A stretch of DNA of 64,000 nucleotides, taken from contig FR902940.1 of the NCBI GenBank assembly GCA_000438155.1, positions 17,974-81,973 on the forward strand. Reading direction: 5' to 3'. The notes below the pieces were generated by a model. That model saw only the letters and a program-made list of their open reading frames with translations, was not told the DNA's origin and did no database searches. Below are positions 25,789-34,858 of this stretch, one piece after another. Position numbers and translations under genes: made by a program. Each line of letters starts with the position of its first letter. Position 1 is the stretch's first letter. Source of the DNA: Firmicutes bacterium CAG:95 (lineage in GTDB: Bacteria; Bacillota; Clostridia; Lachnospirales; Lachnospiraceae).

Positions 25789-27518
25789 ACAGTTGCTCCT
25801 TTGTCCATAATTTTTCCATCTTCCACCTGAAACACACTATCACATTCCCGAATGGTACTAAGTCGATGTGCAATGATAATCATTGTCTTTTTGCCGTGCA
25901 ATGCATTAATTGCTTCCATAATTGCTTCCTCTGTATCATTGTCCAAAGCAGATGTTGCCTCATCAAAAATTAACACATCCGGATTTCTATACAAAGCACG
26001 TGCTATACCGATTCTCTGTCGCTGGCCTCCCGATAATCGTACTCCGCGTTCACCGATTGCCGTTTCAAGTCCATCCGGCAAAGAACGAACAAAATCGGCC
26101 AACTGTGCATCCTCCAATGCATTCCATAGTCTGACTTCATCATTTTCTACATCATTTCCAAAAATGATGTTTTCCCTAATTGTTGCATCCAGCATAAAAA
26201 TAGTCTGTGGAATATAGCCAACATGCTTTAGCCATGCCTCTTTATTTTCCAAAACATTTTCTCCATCGACCAGAATCTGCCCTTCCTGAGGTTTCAGCAG
26301 TCCCAGAATAATATCAACAGCAGTTGTCTTTCCTGCCCCTGATGGTCCTATAATACCTACGGAATGCCCTACCTGGATTTTCATATTTGCATGATTTAGA
26401 ATCAGCTTATTGCTATCAGGATAATGGAATGTAATATTATGCAGTTCGATATCCCGTTGTACTGAAATTTCTTTTATACATACAGACTCTTCTACTGATT
26501 CATTTTGAAATTCTTTCAACGTTTTTATAATACTATCCAGTGCCGGTTCCAAAAAAGAAATCTGGTTTGTAGCTGCTACAATTCGGTTAATATTAGGTAA
26601 AAGCTTTATTGCCGCCATAGCAAATGCACTTAAAGATGGAATAAGCATTTCTACATCATAATCAATATAAAGCATTATCCCAATAATAATTAAAACAGAA
26701 ATAATACATCCTCCTTCAATAAATAATCTTGGAGTGGCTTGTAATGTATTGTTTACTCGATTTGCATTAGACTGTTTTTTCCCGTATTCTTTATAATTTT
26801 GTATAAAATAATCTTCTGTACCGGTTACCTTCATCTCTTTAACACCGGTAATAGACTGAAGCAGCCATTTATTTGATGCTGCACAACTCTTTTGATAAAT
26901 GGTTCCCTGCCTTCTAAGTTTAGGTCTTACCGCCTTAACAATCAAAAATACCAGCATTAACATCATTATCGCAGAAAATGCAGTTACCAGCGGATTTATT
27001 ATGAGAACGGTAACCGTAAGTGCCAATGCCACAACGCCGTCCGACAGCATGCCAAGCAATATGGAAAGCAACTGAAATGCATTAAGCGTATCTGATTGAA
27101 TAATACGAATCACTTCTCCTGATTCAATCTTTAAAAAGAATTCATAAGGACGATATACATAAGAAGACAGCAATCTGCTCTGCATTAAAAACTGTCCATT
27201 GCTTACAAAACAATACTGCAAATAATACTGCAATACCAGATAACATGTTTTTATGACATATACTGCAACAATAAAACCGATACATGCCAGTGCAAAGTTT
27301 CTATAACTATCGATTTGAAGCACTTTACATACCTGTGCAATATACTCATTTTCTTCAATAATATTTTTATTCAGGATTGCTGATATCAATGGAATCATCA
27401 TTGATATCCCAAGTACTTCCAAAAAAGCGCCCAAAATCATCATAATAAACAATATAACAACATGTCTTTGTTGTTTACCACTCAATAAAAATCTGTACTT
27501 CTTTATTATTCTTCCCAT
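25785..27518 (-). CDS. ABC exporter, PglK-like lipid-linked oligosaccharide flippase
   Basis: A 577-residue half-transporter: six membrane helices in residues 1-310, then an ATPase with Walker A GPSGAGKTT, Q-loop PQTIFMLD, signature LSGGQRQRIGIARAL, Walker B VLIFDEATSALD and switch IAHRLS. PglK-type exporters flip undecaprenyl-linked glycans and can replace Wzx. Another member of the same type ends at 63767. It is translationally coupled to FnlB. With two Wzx genes in the window, it may serve a distinct glycan. Confidence 0.85.
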   Translation of the reverse strand: MGRIIKKYRFLLSGKQQRHVVILFIMMILGAFLEVLGISMMIPLISAILNKNIIEENEYIAQVCKVLQIDSYRNFALACIGFIVAVYVIKTCYLVLQYYLQYCFVSNGQFLMQSRLLSSYVYRPYEFFLKIESGEVIRIIQSDTLNAFQLLSILLGMLSDGVVALALTVTVLIINPLVTAFSAIMMLMLVFLIVKAVRPKLRRQGTIYQKSCAASNKWLLQSITGVKEMKVTGTEDYFIQNYKEYGKKQSNANRVNNTLQATPRLFIEGGCIISVLIIIGIMLYIDYDVEMLIPSLSAFAMAAIKLLPNINRIVAATNQISFLEPALDSIIKTLKEFQNESVEESVCIKEISVQRDIELHNITFHYPDSNKLILNHANMKIQVGHSVGIIGPSGAGKTTAVDIILGLLKPQEGQILVDGENVLENKEAWLKHVGYIPQTIFMLDATIRENIIFGNDVENDEVRLWNALEDAQLADFVRSLPDGLETAIGERGVRLSGGQRQRIGIARALYRNPDVLIFDEATSALDNDTEEAIMEAINALHGKKTMIIIAHRLSTIRECDSVFQVEDGKIMDKGATV

Positions 27519-27539
27519 ATATATGCACTCTCTCTGCCT

Positions 27540-28988
27540 TTACGCAAGCGTTTGTATAAATGCTACTATCTTTTTTGCCGTTTCTTTTTTGTCATATTGC
27601 CTTGTTGTTTCAGAAAGTGAATCTACATAGCTGCATATACATGCCTGTTCCATTGCCTGCATGTAGTTCATAGCTTCTCGTTTTGAAACAGATATCGTTT
27701 TATTCAGAATATCTGCTATCACTTTTTGTGCCTGTTTCGAATCATCCACTTTTATTGCTCCCGGAGCACCCTTAAAAGGCTGTCCTTCCCCAAAATACAA
27801 GGTACATTTTTGCATTAACATAGCTTCTAATATACACGTTCCCGTTTGAGTAGATACTGCAATTGCATAATGAATCAGCTCTGCTGCCGGAACCTCCAGA
27901 TTAATCAGGGTAACTCCCGGAATCTCTGAAAGTTCTTTATAAAATCCAGGTTCCCGGTGTGGCTGTACCCAATGTTCTTTAACGTATACCTTTAAACCCA
28001 GAGCCGATGCTGCACATGCCAATGTTTCGATACTAAGCATCTGATTTTTGTATTCTCCCGCCCTGGGCATTGTTGTTTCTTCCGGTGTCTGTTGAAGGGA
28101 AAAATAAATAAATTTCTCATTCCAATCCGGTTCGACTGCAATTTTTTCATAATCCGCTAAATGATCCATTTTGCGTTCATATCGTATTGTATCCCATGTT
28201 AGCTTGGTCAATCGACACTGTTCTTGTAAATAAAAATCTCTGTGATTTTTATATTTGGGTGAAAATTTAATGTACGGCACTTTTAATAATCTTCGCCAAA
28301 ACTGCATACTGCTGTTATAAGAAAAGACTGCTTTTTTCGTATCTAATTGAATTGCTTTCTTCTCTTTTGCTGTAAATGTTGAGGCATTATCCACACGATC
28401 AACAAAAGCCGAAAAATCCTCGCCAAGCTTTCTCTCCGTGATTCCCTCTTTGTATATCTTTTCAATCGTGTATCCTACGTTTTCAATCGATGTGCCAGAA
28501 ACAAAATGTCCAATTGGTGTAATCGGTGCAAATAATGCAGTTGGAATTTTTCTTACTTTAGCAAGCGCATATAAAATATATTCCCCTGCATGATGCGGGG
28601 TTACCAGATACAACAGAAAGTCAATTCTTTCTTTTTCAAGCAAATTATTCCAGTACTTGACATGACGATAATATACCTGCTCCAGGTAATGAAAAGAATA
28701 TATATCATAATGGGATTCCCTCATTAACATATGCATAGCCATTGCTTTATATGGAAGCATTCCTTCCAATATAAAACGCGGAATATCCCCTTCCATTTCC
28801 AAAAACTCAATGCAATTATGACACATTGCCAAGCGAAGTGGCTTATACTCCAATTTTTCATCTCTTTTTTCGCTTTTTTCCACATCCAAAACAATTGCAC
28901 GTTCCAAAGCAAATTTCTTTTCCAACTGGCTTAAAATTTCATCTGTGATTCCGTCCCTGTCATGTATATTTCGTATGATACATCTCAT
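27540..28988 (-). CDS. Capsule-synthesis (KpsS/KpsC-like) GT-B protein, putative
   Basis: 482 residues, no membrane segment. The N-terminal half is unrecognised (RCIIRNIHDRDGITDEI start). From about residue 310, IYFSLQQTPEETT, YVKEHWVQPHREP, PAAELIHYAIAVSTQTGT and the following ILEAML resemble the second half of Capsule_synth (PF05159) proteins, whose known members move Kdo from CMP-Kdo. Because this cluster makes a CMP-activated acid, this is my candidate transferase for it. The resemblance is at motif level only; a WecB-like fold of other use is the alternative. Confidence 0.6.
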   Translation of the reverse strand: MRCIIRNIHDRDGITDEILSQLEKKFALERAIVLDVEKSEKRDEKLEYKPLRLAMCHNCIEFLEMEGDIPRFILEGMLPYKAMAMHMLMRESHYDIYSFHYLEQVYYRHVKYWNNLLEKERIDFLLYLVTPHHAGEYILYALAKVRKIPTALFAPITPIGHFVSGTSIENVGYTIEKIYKEGITERKLGEDFSAFVDRVDNASTFTAKEKKAIQLDTKKAVFSYNSSMQFWRRLLKVPYIKFSPKYKNHRDFYLQEQCRLTKLTWDTIRYERKMDHLADYEKIAVEPDWNEKFIYFSLQQTPEETTMPRAGEYKNQMLSIETLACAASALGLKVYVKEHWVQPHREPGFYKELSEIPGVTLINLEVPAAELIHYAIAVSTQTGTCILEAMLMQKCTLYFGEGQPFKGAPGAIKVDDSKQAQKVIADILNKTISVSKREAMNYMQAMEQACICSYVDSLSETTRQYDKKETAKKIVAFIQTLA

Positions 28989-29022
28989 TTTGTTTTCCTC
29001 TTTGCAAGTTATTCTTTTCTTA

Positions 29023-30312
29023 CTACATTTGTGTAACCTTGCATATGGTTTCGTAAAAAACTTCCCTTACATATTTTACTTCATAATTATCCTGTACAAA
29101 CTGTACTGCCTTTTCTCTTACCCGCGTTGTCTTCCCAGAATCAGTTATTATTTCTTCTATGGTGTCATATAATTGCTTTTTTTCGTATGCTGTAAAAGCA
29201 ATTTCGTTTTCACATAAATATTCAAGCAACTTCATATTCTGCGGTGCATACAATAACATTGGTCTGTTAGCAGCCATATACTCCGGTATTTTGGTAGATA
29301 TAGAATATTTAAAAAAACCCATCAGTATCGGATTCTGAACTTCCACATGTACTAATACGTTTGCCTCTTTTAATATTTTGTTCACTTCACTATGTGGCAC
29401 CTGTTCATGAACTTCTGTAATTAAGTTGTCAAAGTAATCTTCCGGTATCATTTCCTGTGAGCCTGTGTATATTTTAAGTTTGACATTATACCCATTTTGT
29501 TTCAATTTTGTCAGTGCAGTTTCCACATCCTTTAATGCTTTCCAGCGCTCCAAATGAAGTCCCCCCGTATAAGTAAATATAATAGAATCCCCGCTGTTCT
29601 GTGATAAATTATAGAATTTTTCAAAATCAACCGCATTCATTAGTGCGATATGTGAAATACCTGTTTCTTTCTCATAGTCTTCTGCCATATAAGGACTAAT
29701 AGCAAAATTAGAAACACTTTTTACATAACATTTTTTTAAATATTTTTGCAGACATCCTTTGTACCATTTACTTCCTATGATACTCTCATTCTGTAAGTAA
29801 TGTGCCCAATCGTCCATAAAATGAAGAACAATTGGAATATTATATTTTCGTGATAGTTTTAATGCAATTTTCATTACACTAACACTGGCGCCACACGTAT
29901 AAATCACATCCGGGTTAAATCCTTTTAAGTATTTCTCCCAATGAATTGTACCACATACCGGAGATACATCAATAAGCCGATTAATGACTTCTCGCATGTT
30001 CCCCTGGGATGTAACATTTTTTGCACCTTGAACATCGTTTACTGTAGAATGATTTTTTTTGGTCTTATTTAAAAGATTATGGATTTTTCTGATTAGATAA
30101 TAAACCGGTACTACATCTAATATATACTCCGAATGTATATTGTTTCTTTTATCGTTCTCTCCTGCTTTCCTGTCCATATGCAATTCACATAAGTTTTCTG
30201 CAGGCCAACCGCTTAAAATATTTCTCAATGTAATCCCGGTTGCATTACAATTATAGATACTCTGGTTATTCAGAATTAATATATTAGGATACTTTTTCAT
30301 AACTCTATTCAT
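29023..30312 (-). CDS. GT-B glycosyltransferase (GT4-like)
   Basis: 429 residues. The first half has a Rossmann start (NILILNNQSIYNCNATGITL) and FNPDVIYTCGASVSV with IPIVLHFMDDWAH, as in GT4-type enzymes. The second half has IIFTYTGGLHLERW and KIPEYMAANRPMLLYAP, the donor-binding region. It forms a run of four consecutive glycosyltransferase genes with 30327, 31466 and (after FnlA) 33640. The start at 30312 is not strongly set; Met5 is an alternative. Sugar unknown. Confidence 0.75.
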   Translation of the reverse strand: MNRVMKKYPNILILNNQSIYNCNATGITLRNILSGWPAENLCELHMDRKAGENDKRNNIHSEYILDVVPVYYLIRKIHNLLNKTKKNHSTVNDVQGAKNVTSQGNMREVINRLIDVSPVCGTIHWEKYLKGFNPDVIYTCGASVSVMKIALKLSRKYNIPIVLHFMDDWAHYLQNESIIGSKWYKGCLQKYLKKCYVKSVSNFAISPYMAEDYEKETGISHIALMNAVDFEKFYNLSQNSGDSIIFTYTGGLHLERWKALKDVETALTKLKQNGYNVKLKIYTGSQEMIPEDYFDNLITEVHEQVPHSEVNKILKEANVLVHVEVQNPILMGFFKYSISTKIPEYMAANRPMLLYAPQNMKLLEYLCENEIAFTAYEKKQLYDTIEEIITDSGKTTRVREKAVQFVQDNYEVKYVREVFYETICKVTQM

Positions 30313-30326
30313 TCTCTTTGCATATT

Positions 30327-31466
30327 TTATACTTCAATGAAATCTCTCACCTGTTGAATATATCTTTCATAGCAGAATTCCGTTTCTGCCGTTTTCTTTG
30401 CTTCTCGCTTTATCTGTTCAATCTCATTTCTTTTAAGTGCCAAAATTTTTCTCAATGCTATTCCGACAGAGACATCTGTATTATCTCTTATGATGACAGC
30501 ATTAACTCCATCATTCAGATAACTTTTTAAATCCGAAGAAAAATTACAAAGCATTGCCGTTCCATGCATCATCGCCTCAACTGCTTTCGTAGGGAATCCC
30601 GCCTGCGCATATCTTTCTTTCTCCGGACGAAGCAAAAAAGAAAAATCCGTTCTTATAAGTGCCTTTTGTACCTCTTCTCTGCTTACCCTGCCATAGACAT
30701 TCACTTCTTTCGGTATCCGTGAGATGCCTGTGCGCTTTTTTAACATTTCTTCATTTATTCCATATATATCTATCTGAAACTTACTACGTTCTTCATCACT
30801 TAACACATCAACTGCTGAGAGTAACTGTATAATTTCGTCCTTTCCTCCCATGTTTCCAGCGTACATAATTCGAATTTTGTCGTTTTGTTCGGTATGCTCA
30901 AACTCATATTTATCCATGATAACCGGTATTTTTGTTGTTCTTAATCCCTTACTTTGAAAGTGATTATATAAAAAACTACTTATAGCAATTACACGGACAG
31001 GTTTCCGTATTATGAAACAATTAAGTAAATCATTTGCAATATAAGACTTATCCCATCTGCCCCTTTTAAATTCACATGGTGAATACCATTCTTTACTATC
31101 ATGAATCAGCGTAGTATTTTTTAGCTCTCCCATACGAAGCAACATGTTGATACAGTTAAATGGCAACTCAGAAAAATGAATTATTGCGGGGGAACCTTTA
31201 CGCTCACATACTATATTATCCAGTATTTTCGCCACTTTCTTTTTCAGACCAAAATAAAACGAAAAATGAGCCCATATCGTTTTTCGTTCTTCAAATATGC
31301 TATAGCAACAAATTCCTTTGTATTTATAAATATTTTTCTGTCGACCTTGCGATATTACAATCACATCATAGCCCAGTTGTTGATAAATCTTTGCAAATGC
31401 CAAATCTCGAACAGCTCCCGCATCATTATCCGGGAAATCGTTCAGGCCGATTATTACCGCATACAT
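30327..31466 (-). CDS. GT4-family glycosyltransferase
   Basis: 379 residues. The N-terminal acceptor domain starts VIIGLNDFPDNDAGAVRDLA; the C-terminal half has IRIMYAGNMGGKDEIIQLL and GFPTKAVEAMMHGTAMLC, the Glu-containing donor loop of GT4. Start and upstream stop overlap by one base (TAATG), so it is coupled to the preceding transferase. Sugar unknown. Confidence 0.8.
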   Translation of the reverse strand: MYAVIIGLNDFPDNDAGAVRDLAFAKIYQQLGYDVIVISQGRQKNIYKYKGICCYSIFEERKTIWAHFSFYFGLKKKVAKILDNIVCERKGSPAIIHFSELPFNCINMLLRMGELKNTTLIHDSKEWYSPCEFKRGRWDKSYIANDLLNCFIIRKPVRVIAISSFLYNHFQSKGLRTTKIPVIMDKYEFEHTEQNDKIRIMYAGNMGGKDEIIQLLSAVDVLSDEERSKFQIDIYGINEEMLKKRTGISRIPKEVNVYGRVSREEVQKALIRTDFSFLLRPEKERYAQAGFPTKAVEAMMHGTAMLCNFSSDLKSYLNDGVNAVIIRDNTDVSVGIALRKILALKRNEIEQIKREAKKTAETEFCYERYIQQVRDFIEV

Positions 31467-32632
31467 TATTTATCCTCTTTCACACATTGTTTAAGGTTTT
31501 CATAAAAGGTAATTCTACGTTTCATTAGCAAATCTGAACTATATTGTTTCACATTCGCTATGTTTTTTTTGCTCATGTTCTCTAATTCCTGCGGATTATT
31601 AATAAGATAGCAGATTTTTTCCACAATTCCCTGCACATCGGTAGGTGCAAACAAATATTCCTTGTCCAATAATTCTGGCAATCCTCCCACATTACTTGCT
31701 ATGCACGGAAGTCCTACCGCCATTGCTTCAATAATTGTTCGTGGAAGTCCTTCTGATTTAGATGGAAAAACCATCAAATCACATGTTTTTAAAAACTCAA
31801 GCATCTTTTCATGTCCACTGATTCTTCCAATAAAATGTACAATATCTTCCGTTCCTTTTTCCTTGGCATATTCTTCGAATTCAGGAATTTTTGTTCCTTC
31901 TCCCACAAAATATACCTGAACAAAATACCCTTCCACTTTTATACGTGATATTGCATCGATTAACGTAACATGTCCTTTCCCATCACTTTCAATTGCATTG
32001 GATACGTGTACAATTCTTAATGGTTCCTGTCCTGTGTATCTCTTAGGAGCCGTCGCAATATCCTCTTCCTTTATTTCTGCACTTGAATAAGAACTTACAA
32101 ATTGATGCTGTTCATCTGCAGGATATTCTTTTTGCAGCATCTCACGTGTAACATAGGATACTCCTGATGCACTTTTAATCATTCTTTTAATAAAAAAAAC
32201 ATTTATTATTTTTTGAAATTCTGACAATTCTTCCAGTGTCTTTGGATTATTAACAATCTCCACAGCATACGGACGATTACGTTTTCGGAACATGTACATT
32301 AGAAAACTTTCAATTTGCGCAATCCGAAAAATATAGCAATCACTTCTTTTGCCCTCTTCCCGCATAATTCCCGCAAGCCGCAGTATCTTCTTTGCCATTC
32401 CTCTAATTCCGCGATACCAGGGTAACTCAATAATGGTTACCCCTTTACCACTGACCTTTTGCATTTTCATCTCAGACTTATATGCATCAGGTTTGACCTT
32501 TCCCATCAACATAACTTCATCAAATACTGCCAGATATCTTTTCAGGAAATCATAATTATATACTGTTGGAGAGTAGAAATTACCTGCTTTATCCTTGTAT
32601 AAATGTACACTTCCCGTAACCAAAACTTTCAT
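31466..32632 (-). CDS. GT4-family glycosyltransferase
   Basis: 388 residues from ATG 32632, chosen because GAGGAGAAAAA lies directly before it. MKVLVTGSVHLYKDKAGNFY opens the acceptor domain; the donor domain has RIVHVSNAIESDGKGH, VHFIGRISGHEKM and PSKSEGLPRTIIEAMAVGLP, the complete EX7E motif, with SNVGGLPELL after it. Retaining GT-B enzyme, cytoplasmic, probably adding one sugar of the FucNAc-containing unit. It starts 10 nt after FnlA ends. Confidence 0.85.
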   Translation of the reverse strand: MKVLVTGSVHLYKDKAGNFYSPTVYNYDFLKRYLAVFDEVMLMGKVKPDAYKSEMKMQKVSGKGVTIIELPWYRGIRGMAKKILRLAGIMREEGKRSDCYIFRIAQIESFLMYMFRKRNRPYAVEIVNNPKTLEELSEFQKIINVFFIKRMIKSASGVSYVTREMLQKEYPADEQHQFVSSYSSAEIKEEDIATAPKRYTGQEPLRIVHVSNAIESDGKGHVTLIDAISRIKVEGYFVQVYFVGEGTKIPEFEEYAKEKGTEDIVHFIGRISGHEKMLEFLKTCDLMVFPSKSEGLPRTIIEAMAVGLPCIASNVGGLPELLDKEYLFAPTDVQGIVEKICYLINNPQELENMSKKNIANVKQYSSDLLMKRRITFYENLKQCVKEDK

Positions 32633-32642
32633 TTTTTCTCCT

Positions 32643-33647
32643 CTATAAAAGTTCATTTCTCACATAATCAGTTGTCAATAATTTTTCAACTGTTCCATCT
32701 ACATCCAATAACGTTGTATTGTTACTTGTATATGCTTCATCACTTTCAGTTTGTACATTTCCCTGTACAAAATATTTATCATAATTCAAGTCACGCTCAT
32801 CCGCAGCAATTCTAAAATAGTTACCCAGGTCCTCTGAACGTAATCTTTCTTCCTTGGTCATAAGCGTTTCATACAACTTTTCTCCATGGCGCGTTCCGAT
32901 AATATGTGTCGGTGTATCACCAAATAACTTCTTAACCGCATCCGCTAATGTCTGAATTGTAGATGCATCCGCTTTCTGAATAAAAAGATCCCCGGGATTT
33001 GCATGTTCAAACGCAAATGTTACAAGGTCAACGGCTTCATCCAAGTTCATCAAAAATCTTGTCATGTTCGGATTTGTAATTGTAATTGGTTTTCCTGCCT
33101 TGATTTGGTCTATAAACAAAGGAATAACACTTCCCCTACTGCACATTACATTTCCATATCTTGTGCAACATATTACAGTTCCTGTATCCTTTACTTCCCG
33201 AGCCTTTGCATGGATAACCTTTTCCATCATTGCTTTACTCATACCCATTGCATTGATTGGATATGCTGCTTTATCGGTCGACAAGCAGACAATTTTTTTA
33301 ACCCCCGCATTTATTGCTGCATTTAACACATTATTTGTGCCTTCAATATTTGTTCTGACAGCTTCCATTGGAAAGAATTCACAGGAAGGAACCTGCTTCA
33401 ATGCAGCGGCATGAAATATATAATCAACTCCACGCATTACACTCGTTAAACTATCTGGATTTCTTACATCACCAATATAAAATTTAAGTTTCTCGCTATT
33501 ATACAGTTTTCGCATATCATCCTGTTTCTTTTCATCTCTGGAAAAAATGCGTATTTCCTTAATATCAGAATCCAGATACTTCTTTAACACCGCATTTCCA
33601 AAAGATCCTGTTCCGCCAGTTATTAAAAGTGTTTTTCCCTTAAACAT
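32643..33647 (-). CDS. fnlA: FnlA-like UDP-GlcNAc 4,6-dehydratase/5-epimerase
   Basis: 334 residues: LLITGGTGSFGNAVLKKYL, FHAAALKQVPSCEFFPMEA, the catalytic Met-Lys region (MGMSKAMMEKVI), TRYGNVMCSRGSVIPLF, and YFRIAADERDLNYDKYF near the end, typical of FnlA/CapE/WbjB rather than PseB. It starts the UDP-L-FucNAc route completed by FnlB and FnlC about 8 kb downstream; the five intervening genes split the set. It overlaps the WbuB-like gene by 8 nt. Confidence 0.88.
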   Translation of the reverse strand: MFKGKTLLITGGTGSFGNAVLKKYLDSDIKEIRIFSRDEKKQDDMRKLYNSEKLKFYIGDVRNPDSLTSVMRGVDYIFHAAALKQVPSCEFFPMEAVRTNIEGTNNVLNAAINAGVKKIVCLSTDKAAYPINAMGMSKAMMEKVIHAKAREVKDTGTVICCTRYGNVMCSRGSVIPLFIDQIKAGKPITITNPNMTRFLMNLDEAVDLVTFAFEHANPGDLFIQKADASTIQTLADAVKKLFGDTPTHIIGTRHGEKLYETLMTKEERLRSEDLGNYFRIAADERDLNYDKYFVQGNVQTESDEAYTSNNTTLLDVDGTVEKLLTTDYVRNELL

Positions 33648-34848
33648 TACTTAATCCTCTCATTTCTTCTTCTAATTGATTTATTAAATGTTCTCTGGAA
33701 AACATTTGTTTTCCATATAAGTATCCATTACTACTATACTCTTGTAATTGTTTCTTGTCCACATTGCTTATCCACTGTGCTTTTCTGATAAGTTCATCTG
33801 CAGATATTTCGTCTGTAACGATACCAGCTTTCGCTTCCAGAATTATTTTCTTTGCTTCTCCTTGTACGCACCCTAAAACGGGCATTCCACAAGCCAAATA
33901 AGTTTGCAGCTTTGCCGGAACCGTCATTCTGAAAATTGGCGAGTCTTTTAATATCAATAATGCCACATCTGCTTGGTGGAGCAATTGTGGAATTTCACGT
34001 TCCTCTCTATTTCCATAAAAGAGAATTTTCTTGTCCAACCCCATTTTTTTTGTCTTGTTTTCAAGACTCTCCCTGTTTCGTCCATCACCTACTAGTATCC
34101 ATCGCACACACCTTTCCCGCATTTTACTTGCTGCTTCAATTACTAATTCAAGGCCTTGTCCTTCTCCAAGGTTTCCAGTGAATATAATATCAAAAAACTC
34201 TCTTTTACCATGTGCCTTATAGCAGTTGGAGTCTACTGTGGAAAATTGCGGCCAATATTTCACTTTGTTTTGCTCTTTGTCCGTTTGTGGAAGCCTCCTT
34301 TGTATACTTGGTATAAACTGGCGTGAAGCTGTCAGTAGAAGGTCGCAATTTAAATATATCTTATGAACCAACCTCTCCAGCATATAAAGGATTGCTTTAT
34401 TTTTTAATCCTGTAATTGCCACAACATTTTCCGGCCACAAATCTTGCACATTCATAATCACCGGAACGCCTGTCTTTTTCTTCAAACGAAGTGCCGGCAT
34501 ACAACATGTTATTGGTGAAGTTTCAAACACATAAATTATATCCGGGTGGAACCCTTTTACCATTTTCACTCGAGCATTTCCAAACACCCAAAAAGACAAA
34601 TAATTCAGAATCATGCCTATAGAAGAGTGTCCTCTTGGTATAATTGGAATTCTAACCACTTCCAGTTCATTCCAAACCTCTTTCTGTATCCCCCAAAAGG
34701 TATAGCCCGGATATATTTTCCCCTGAGGATAATTTGGTTTCCCCGTAAAAACTCTGATTTCATGTCCTCGCTTTTTTAATTCTAGAGCTAATTCATTTAT
34801 GCGAAACCTTTCCGGGAAGAAATACTGTGTTACAATAAGAATTTTCAT
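33640..34848 (-). CDS. WbuB-like GT4 glycosyltransferase (probable L-FucNAc transferase)
   Basis: 402 residues from ATG 34848 (AGGGGAATTCAC before it). MKILIVTQYFFPERFRINEL, TGKPNYPQGKIYPGY and later FDIIFTGNLGEGQGLELVIE with AKLQTYLACGMPVLG are the pattern of WbuB, which adds L-FucNAc in E. coli O26 and relatives. It directly precedes FnlA in the operon, which agrees with that donor. Retaining GT-B, soluble or peripheral. Confidence 0.8.
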   Translation of the reverse strand: MKILIVTQYFFPERFRINELALELKKRGHEIRVFTGKPNYPQGKIYPGYTFWGIQKEVWNELEVVRIPIIPRGHSSIGMILNYLSFWVFGNARVKMVKGFHPDIIYVFETSPITCCMPALRLKKKTGVPVIMNVQDLWPENVVAITGLKNKAILYMLERLVHKIYLNCDLLLTASRQFIPSIQRRLPQTDKEQNKVKYWPQFSTVDSNCYKAHGKREFFDIIFTGNLGEGQGLELVIEAASKMRERCVRWILVGDGRNRESLENKTKKMGLDKKILFYGNREEREIPQLLHQADVALLILKDSPIFRMTVPAKLQTYLACGMPVLGCVQGEAKKIILEAKAGIVTDEISADELIRKAQWISNVDKKQLQEYSSNGYLYGKQMFSREHLINQLEEEMRGLSNV

Positions 34849-34858
34849 GTGAATTCCC

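Noticed and set aside
32643..33647. PseB (first enzyme of pseudaminic acid synthesis)
   Set aside because: The ending with the RIAADERDLNYDKYF pattern and the presence of FnlB, FnlC and a WbuB-like gene favour FnlA.
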